Positions 61,415-64,000 of a DNA stretch of 64,000 nucleotides are shown here, piece by piece. The stretch is taken from assembly GCA_025758065.1 (NCBI GenBank), contig CP107199.1, forward strand, positions 2,701,501-2,765,500, given 5' to 3'. Position 1 is the first letter of the stretch, and every line of letters begins with the position of its first letter. Both the position numbers and the translations under genes were made by a program. Source of the DNA: Lachnospiraceae bacterium (GTDB lineage Bacteria; Bacillota; Clostridia; Lachnospirales; Lachnospiraceae). Under the pieces are notes generated by a model. That model saw only the letters and a list, made by a program, of their open reading frames with translations. It made no database searches and was not told the origin of the DNA.

Positions 61415-63018
61415 AGCCGGAAATCAAGAAGCTGCTTATCCTAAATCTCCCGTATCTGCTCTTTGTCTGGCTCTTTGATAAAGTGGGCGCGGCTGTCCGG
61501 CTCTCCCCCGGCGCGGACGCAAGCGCAAAGCTGCTACATCTTGGGGACGGTTTTACCGCCGCCTTTTCCAGTATCGCGCCGAGCTTCCACCCGGCAGACT
61601 TAGCTTTAGGCATTGCGGGGGCGGTCATTGTCCGGCTGATTATCTACACCAAAGGCAAGAACGCGAAGAAATACCGCCGCGGGACAGAATACGGTTCGGC
61701 GCGTTGGGGCGGGGCTGACGACATAAAGCCGTACACCGACCCGGTATTTGAGAACAATATCCCCTTAACGCAGACGGAACGGCTCACCATGAACAGCCGC
61801 CCGAAGCAGCCGAAATACGCAAGAAACAAAAATATCCTTGTAATCGGCGGTTCCGGCAGCGGCAAGACCCGGTTCTTTGTGAAACCGTCGCTCATGCAAT
61901 GTACGTCAAAGGATTTTCCAACGTCGTATATCGTCACTGACCCGAAAGGAACACTGATTTTGGAAACCGGGAAAATGTTACAGCGGTACAAATACCGTAT
62001 CAAAGTGCTAAATACGATTAACTTCAAAAAATCCATGAAATACAATCCCTTTGCCTATCTGCGGAGCGAAAAGGACATTTTGAAGTTAGTCAATACCATT
62101 ATCGCCAACACCAAAGGCGACGGGGAAAAATCCGGCGAGGATTTCTGGGTGAAAGCGGAAAAGCTCTACTACACCGCGCTAATCGGCTACATCTGGTATG
62201 AAGCCCCGGAGGACGAGAAGAACTTCACGACGCTGCTTGAGATGATAAATGCGTCGGAAGCCCGCGAGGACGACGAGGATTTCCAGAACCCGGTTGACCT
62301 CATGTTTGAACGTCTGGAAGAAAAAGACCCGGAACATTTTGCAGTCAAGCAGTACAAAAAATACAAACTTGCGGCGGGCAAGACCGCAAAAAGCATACTT
62401 ATCTCATGCGGCGCGAGGTTAGCCCCATTCGACATTAAGGAGCTGCGGGAGCTTATGGAAACCGACGAAATGGAGCTTGACACCATAGGCGACAGAAAGA
62501 CCGCCCTTTTCGTCATCATCAGCGACACCGACGACACTTTTAACTTTGTCGTTTCAATCCTTTACACACAGCTATTCAACTTGCTTTGTGACAAGGCAGA
62601 TGATGAATACGGCGGGCGGCTTCCCGTCCATGTTAGGTGCTTACTTGATGAATTTGCGAATATCGGGCAGATACCAAAGTTTGAAAAGCTCATTGCAACG
62701 ATACGGAGCCGGGAAATATCCGCGTCAATCATCTTGCAGAGCCAGTCACAGCTAAAAGCCATTTACAAAGACAACGCCGATACCATAGTCGGCAACTGCG
62801 ACACCACGCTTTTCTTGGGCGGCAAGGAGAAAACCACCCTTAAAGAAATATCGGAAATTTTAGGAAAAGAAACGATAGACAGCTTTAACACGTCCGAAAC
62901 AAGGGGGCGGGAGCTTTCGCATGGGCTGAACTATCAGAAATTGGGAAAGCAGCTTATGACGGAAGTGGGTGTTCAAGGCGTTTGTGGCAGTCTACCTTGT
63001 GACGCACCCTTAATATGA
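61411..63018 (+). pseudogene. VirD4/TcpA-type conjugation coupling protein, C-terminus lost
   Basis: A T4SS coupling ATPase: two N-terminal membrane helices, Walker A GGSGSGKTRFF (about 147-156), Walker B LLDEFANIGQ, then SREISASIILQSQSQLKAIY and the conserved GRELSHGLNYQKLGKQLM. After MTE at about 62964 the family sequence (normally ELAVMDGGKCILQLRG-like) is replaced by unrelated codons and a stop at 63018. The fragment keeps the ATPase but lacks the last part, so it is likely inactive. A fusion to foreign DNA at about 62964 is the simplest reading. Confidence 0.85.
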
Positions 63019-63319
63019 GTTTAGGCAATAAGAGGGACAGATATATCAGAACACAAGTGACAAGTATGCACATTATGTAAGCAGATAGCAAAAACAAGTA
63101 TCATTGAACGACTTCATCAAAACAATAAAGAAAAGCCGGGAGCAAAATTAAGCCTGCTTCCAGCTTTTTTGTATTTGTTATTGTATGTGGTTGACTAAGG
63201 AATATTGTTTAAGCGTGAGTTTGTGATATTGGGTGTGGTATCTTTAACTATGGGAAACTCCGGAGAGCCACCTTGAAATATCAGTTGCTTTTATGGGGCA
63301 TCTGACATTTGCGGTGGCA
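62965..63319. other. Gene-free junction region with one terminator
   Basis: From the coupling-protein break to the oriT candidate no gene is supported. The GC content falls back to that of the left part of the element. A terminator-like hairpin (AAGCCGGGAGCA / TGCTTCCAGCTT, then TTTTTT) lies at 63132-63173. Confidence 0.6.
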
Positions 63320-63403
63320 GGCCAGATACGTCAACGGTTAAACCGTTGACCATCTGGCCAAGGGCGGGAAGCCCGCCCTATGGAACCCACCCTCACTCAC
63401 GCC
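63320..63403. other. Candidate origin of transfer (oriT) before mobC
   Basis: Two adjoining perfect hairpins: an interrupted one with GGCCAGAT and GTCAACGGTT arms closing at 63359, and AGGGCGGG-AAG-CCCGCCCT at 63361-63379. They end 48 bases before mobC, where Gram-positive oriT sites with MobA/MobC-type relaxosomes lie. The 14-bp motif CCCTCACTCACGCC (63390-63403) adjoins them. Nick site not identified. Confidence 0.6.
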
Positions 63404-63427
63404 TCACGGAAGGAGGTTGAAATAGAA

Positions 63428-63754
63428 GTGAAAAGAGAATCAAAAAATGATTTTATCGGGATCAAGGTATCACCGACCCAGCGAAATCAGATTAGACAAA
63501 AATGCCAGAAAAGCGGTATTTCCGTGTCAGAGTATATGCGTGTCTGTGCTATGCAGGGCAATGTATATATTTACGAGGGACTGCCGGAGTTAGTTTTGGA
63601 GGTGCGGAGAATTGGGGTAAATTTAAACCAGTTAACCCACCAGTCACACATGTATCGTGTCCCACCATCAGAATCAGCATTAAGAGAGGTCGCGGAAAGT
63701 CTGGAAAAAATCCGTATGGAATTAAAGGGGATGCAGGAAAAGGCGGTGGTATGA
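63428..63754 (+). CDS. mobC: MobC family relaxosome accessory protein
   Basis: A 108-residue ribbon-helix-helix-like protein of the MobC type (IKVSPTQRNQIRQKCQKSGISVSEYMRVCAM..., LPELVLEVRRIGVNLNQLTHQ). It binds oriT and helps the relaxase. GTG 63428 follows GGAGG (63412-63416); an ATG at 63380 is in frame but would translate the hairpin region. The relaxase gene starts one base after the stop. Confidence 0.85.
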   Translation: MKRESKNDFIGIKVSPTQRNQIRQKCQKSGISVSEYMRVCAMQGNVYIYEGLPELVLEVRRIGVNLNQLTHQSHMYRVPPSESALREVAESLEKIRMELKGMQEKAVV

Positions 63755-63755
63755 C

Positions 63756-64000
63756 ATGCCTATTATTAAGATATACCCAAGCAAAAGGGATGTGTCAGCA
63801 ATTATCAACTATGTCAGCCGGGAAGGAACGGTTGCAGAAACTCTTATTGAAACATCTGGATGCAGCAAGGACACGGCTGAACAGGATTTTAAGGCGATCG
63901 CAGAATATTTTGACAAACCTACGGATGCAGGAAACCGCAGTTATTACCATATGATCATCAGCTATAATACCACGCTGGAAAAGATCAGTCCGGAAGAAGT
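63756..64000 (+). CDS. Relaxase/mobilisation nuclease, 5' part only
   Basis: 81 codons up to the window edge (MPIIKIYPSKRDVSAIINYV, then FKAIAEYFDKPTDAGNRSYYHMIISYN) match the N-terminus of MobA/VirD2-type relaxases (Relaxase family PF03432), including the start of the HxxxSY-like region (YHMIISY). The frame stays open to the edge, so the rest lies outside. It follows mobC by one base. Confidence 0.85.
   Translation, partial: MPIIKIYPSKRDVSAIINYVSREGTVAETLIETSGCSKDTAEQDFKAIAEYFDKPTDAGNRSYYHMIISYNTTLEKISPEE

Noticed and set aside
62964..63130. Group II intron at the coupling-protein break (GTGGG start)
   Set aside because: No further intron motifs (domain V, reverse transcriptase) are seen; a fusion to other element DNA is simpler.
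1..64000. CRISPR arrays or rRNA genes
   Set aside because: No regularly spaced 25-40 bp repeats with unique spacers and no rRNA-like stretches were found; the tandem 107-bp units are tRNA genes.

Overview
The window looks like a chromosome segment of a gut Lachnospiraceae-type clostridium; the genus cannot be resolved by eye. The basis is low to moderate GC, strong AGGAGG ribosome sites, SigA-type TTGACA-17-TATAAT promoters, a Trp T-box, a CIRCE element, a GAAC-N4-GTTC LexA box, DUF5721-rpoD linkage, an ftsEX-pcsB-ctpA cluster and GW/YY cell-wall-binding repeats. All functions are read from sequence features and remembered family traits; no search was run.

Layout: 0.3-6 kb, two TetR regulators and a two-gene RND efflux operon. 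6.3-10.6 kb, DUF5721-rpoD, then htpG behind CIRCE, a strong promoter and a 165-nt fold-back leader. 10.7-17.5 kb, a secreted wall-binding protein, a deletion scar joining a headless transporter gene to the tail of an M20 peptidase gene, an intact M20 peptidase, and trpBA under a Trp-specific T-box. 17.5-21.3 kb, two large palindromes, a LysR gene divergent from aspA, and three identical tRNA-Gln(CUG) genes. 21.4-31 kb, thioesterase, cvfB-like, yitT-like, msmX-like ATPase, a CdaR-like regulator, ftsE-ftsX-pcsB-like hydrolase and an S41 protease. 31-41.5 kb, a diguanylate cyclase gene split by one amber codon behind a G10 tract, cupin, Gfo/Idh/MocA oxidoreductase, flavodoxin, an unannotated type I toxin-antitoxin locus abutting a beheaded nitroreductase gene, a DUF2812 operon, an MBL hydrolase and uvrB.

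41.7-54.3 kb is the most distinctive region. A MalT/LuxR-type STAND regulator is followed by a compact type VII secretion locus: DUF2442, a coiled-coil membrane protein, EssC with FHA and three ATPase domains, an EsaB/YukD-like ubiquitin fold, five WXG100-size proteins, a WXG-like protein with a long low-complexity tail, and a lipoprotein with a duplicated domain. No EsaA, EssA or EssB is recognisable in the cluster. The N-in/C-out coiled-coil protein is the obvious candidate stand-in for EssB.

57-64 kb is a mosaic integrative/mobilisable element. It starts at a truncated tRNA 3' end (attachment scar) and carries DUF5348, a small protein, a headless serine recombinase, the tail of a replication-initiator-like gene, a second DUF5348 gene split by an IS3-family element with a TTG duplication, PcfB, a truncated VirD4-type coupling protein, and then a double-hairpin oriT candidate, MobC and the start of a relaxase that runs off the window. 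The middle part is visibly richer in GC than the flanks.

The window also carries several families of 160-200 bp fold-back repeats between genes, including a decayed copy inside the type VII operon.
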